Source: Spirodela intermedia (lineage: Eukaryota; Streptophyta; Magnoliopsida; Alismatales; Araceae). From it: DNA of 64,000 nt. The stretch lies in the NCBI GenBank assembly GCA_902729315.2, contig LR746273.1:5802001-5866000 (forward strand), written 5' to 3'. Position numbers and translations under genes: made by a program. The notes under the pieces were generated by a model. That model saw only the letters and a list, made by a program, of their open reading frames with translations. It searched no databases and was not told the DNA's origin. Shown piece by piece: positions 61,816 through 64,000 of the stretch. Numbering within the stretch: the stretch's first letter is position 1; every line of letters begins with the position of its first letter.

Positions 61816-64000
61816 AGCCCCCCTCCCTGTCCGTGAGGCGGTCGTTTCCTCTCTCTCTCGCTCTGGAGGGGAGGAAAGCGGAGCGCAAGCTGAGGAAGGA
61901 AACGAGTGTGGGGGGAAGCGAATTAGAGAGGGGATCAAGAGAGGAGCTCTGGTCGCGGTGGCCCCGTGCAGCAGCGGCCGGCCATGTTCTCCAAACGGTA
62001 GGGATATTTCATCCGTCTCCTGGGTGTCTCCTTTGAAGTGATGTTTCTCAAGTCCTCCATGAGGCGGGGTCCCATTTTGATTCGGTCCTTTGTGAGTTGT
62101 TATTCGCCTTTGTGTAGCCTTGGAACGGACGTGGAGAATTGTGCGTTTTCATGTTACCTCTTGCGAATTTGTTTGAAATTTCTGATGGCGGATGCCGGGG
62201 TTCGTTATCTACTATTTAGCGCCCTTTAGGGTTCGTGCTGGAAATCACCGATTCTATTTCTGATGGTTTCCTAGGGTTTTCCACGCCGTGCATTTTTTGA
62301 CGGCGAATTCACGCTGCTCGGCTGCTTGTTTCGCATAGGGCATAGTGTGCTGTTGTTTTCGAAGATATCGTCTCACTGCTCGAGCTTTCTTTTGCGAGGG
62401 TGGCATGTGCAGCTTGTGGTGTCTTCTAGGTTTCATGATCAGGAATAGAATAAAAGCCGTAAACCAACCGACAAGCTCATAATCTGTCTCCTTGAAAGCC
62501 ATTTCTTAACAAGACTAATTCATATATGTCTCGGATTTACCACCAGAACACCTTACACCTCGTTACCTATTTCAGCTTTTTTTTAAGGTCGTATTAAATT
62601 GAATTTGAGACTGTAGCGTATCTGTTCTGGGTAAACTAACAATACACGCCACTAATGTTGTCGAATAATTTCGATTGATCTTCATATCCACCATTTTCCC
62701 CCTTTGATATTTTCAAAATATATAGTTTTTCCTTTTGGGCTCGCAACTATTCTGATCTTGGGATAACTTAGAGCGTAATCCGCCGAATTTTTCATGCTGG
62801 ATTGAATAACTGATCGTTATGCCCTAGTCATCTAAGACATGAAGAGCCAAGGAAACTGCTCAAATGATTTATCAGATTCCCGACTTAATGTTAACCTAGT
62901 CGGTGCGGTCCAAGGATATTTTCTTATCAAAGTCAAGGTAAAGTAACAAGATACAAATGGCTATTCTGAATAATACAAGTGTGTAAATAAGGTCTGCAAA
63001 AAAATTGGGTGGTGTGATCCCCACCCCTCAAGACAGGTTTTGCCGCAACCTCTCACCCTACTGGAGATGGGGTACTAGAATCTTATATCATTCTAGAGCT
63101 TTGTTTTTCCACCTGTGGGGAAATAATGGAAGTCAGTTAATTTATTAGAAAAGGCCCACTGCATTATCTGAAAATGATGGTTGTTTATTCTTCCATGATC
63201 AGAAGATTCTGCCTCGAATTCGCGGATGACCTATCAAACATTAGCCATCCTAAACATTTATCCGCTATTTTATTTAATTCATCTTTTTAAGCATTTTCTT
63301 TTCTTCCTTATCTACGCCCCTAAAACACCCATTGTAAACAGCAGTGTGGGATGGACTATTGTTAATCACATGATCATTTAACTTTGGGAGAATATCATCA
63401 CCTCCCCATCTGCCATGAAAACTGGAAATGGCCTCCAGTTCATCGCAGTTAGACATCAGCAGCCAGGCATCTGTTGGTACCTTGTGCTTTCTTGATTGTT
63501 GGACGTTGCCATTCTCATGAAAGTTTGTTCTGATGTTAGACAAGCTCTCTTCCGTTCTAATTTTTTTTTTTTTTCCAAAACTTTATACAGAAGAAAAACA
63601 TTAGACTGCGTTTTTTCAGCTCCAATAGATGTCGCAATGCCCTACTGTTAGTGTCTCAATTGATTTTTCTACATGTTTATCTACCTCTTGTTGTTTTATG
63701 ATGGATCCTATGCAGACTGGAGATCAACATCATATGTCCAACTTGTAAGAAAGCTAATTTATTAATGTTACATTTTGTTCAGTATTTTGTTTATAATTTT
63801 ATAACTATATTTCAGCAAGAGGATTAGATATTATTATCCATTCTCAGTTTCATCTTCCTTAGTGATGAAGGCAATGTGAGTGGAATTGAATACTTTGATT
63901 GATGAAGCGCTGCCCTCAGGAATTTCTTGGTTTTATCTGAAAAAGACGTGGGGAAAGACAACCATTCTCCTGCAGATACCATTGTATGAAAATGGAAAAC
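61816..64000 (+). other. Probable 5' end of a gene running off the right edge
   Basis: From about 61816 to 62035 the sequence is GC- and purine-rich like a 5'UTR. An ATG at 61984 starts MFSK and is followed at 61998 by a donor-like GTAGGG. The rest to 63700 is T-rich and intron-like. A short exon-like piece (63718-63746) has AG before it and GTAAGA after it. The last 120 bases (about 63881-64000) are open in one frame and include QIPLYENGK after a CTGCAG acceptor-like site. These pieces could not be joined into a recognised protein, and the reading frame is not fixed. Confidence 0.35.

Overview
The window is nuclear DNA from a flowering plant. It carries intron-rich genes with GT-AG splicing, AT-rich introns and spacers, plastid-targeted proteins and plant-type families (CDPK, FRD3-type MATE, DIT1). 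Several 5' exons (plastid L18, DIT1, the CDPK) are strongly GC-rich at third codon positions, and (GA/CT)n microsatellites are very dense. Together these suggest a monocot, probably not a grass. The lineage is an inference; no species can be named.

Layout. 1-2618: gene-free flank with GA and TA microsatellites. 2619-5112 (-): plastid ribosomal protein L18, 3 exons. 5113-9382: AT-rich spacer with a decayed Ty1/copia integrase fragment. 9383-13478 (+): eIF3c with TATA box, 5'UTR intron and 3 coding exons. 14496-14696 (-): a 66-residue membrane-anchored micro-protein. 14697-17657: no recognisable gene. 17658-23829 (-): FRD3/DTX42-type MATE citrate transporter, 13 exons. 23830-26361: microsatellite-rich upstream region of the MATE gene. 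26362-29454 (-): DIT1 plastid 2-oxoglutarate/malate translocator, 3 exons. 30372-33878 (-): group III calcium-dependent protein kinase, 8 exons. 35778-47005 (+): SEC62, 5 exons, with repeat-rich introns. 47006-48900: imperfect duplications and a minisatellite. 48906-60795 (+): FRA10AC1 homologue, 11 exons, with a G-box/TATA promoter and one inferred GC-AG intron. 60796-61440: tandem duplication. About 61820 to the right edge: probable 5' end of another plus-strand gene that leaves the window.

All seven large gene models were assembled by hand from splice sites. Reading phase closes at every junction and gives proteins of 179, 948, 530, 568, 530, 358 and 244 residues, all near family length. 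The genes are mostly unrelated housekeeping or signalling loci. The only functional echo is two adjacent same-strand carboxylate transporters (MATE citrate efflux and DIT1). I found no convincing undescribed multi-gene system. The more interesting items are a reverse-transcriptase foldback in a SEC62 intron, a sharp composition switch inside eIF3c, several local duplications, the micro-protein and a non-canonical GC-AG intron. No CRISPR, tRNA or rRNA genes were recognised.
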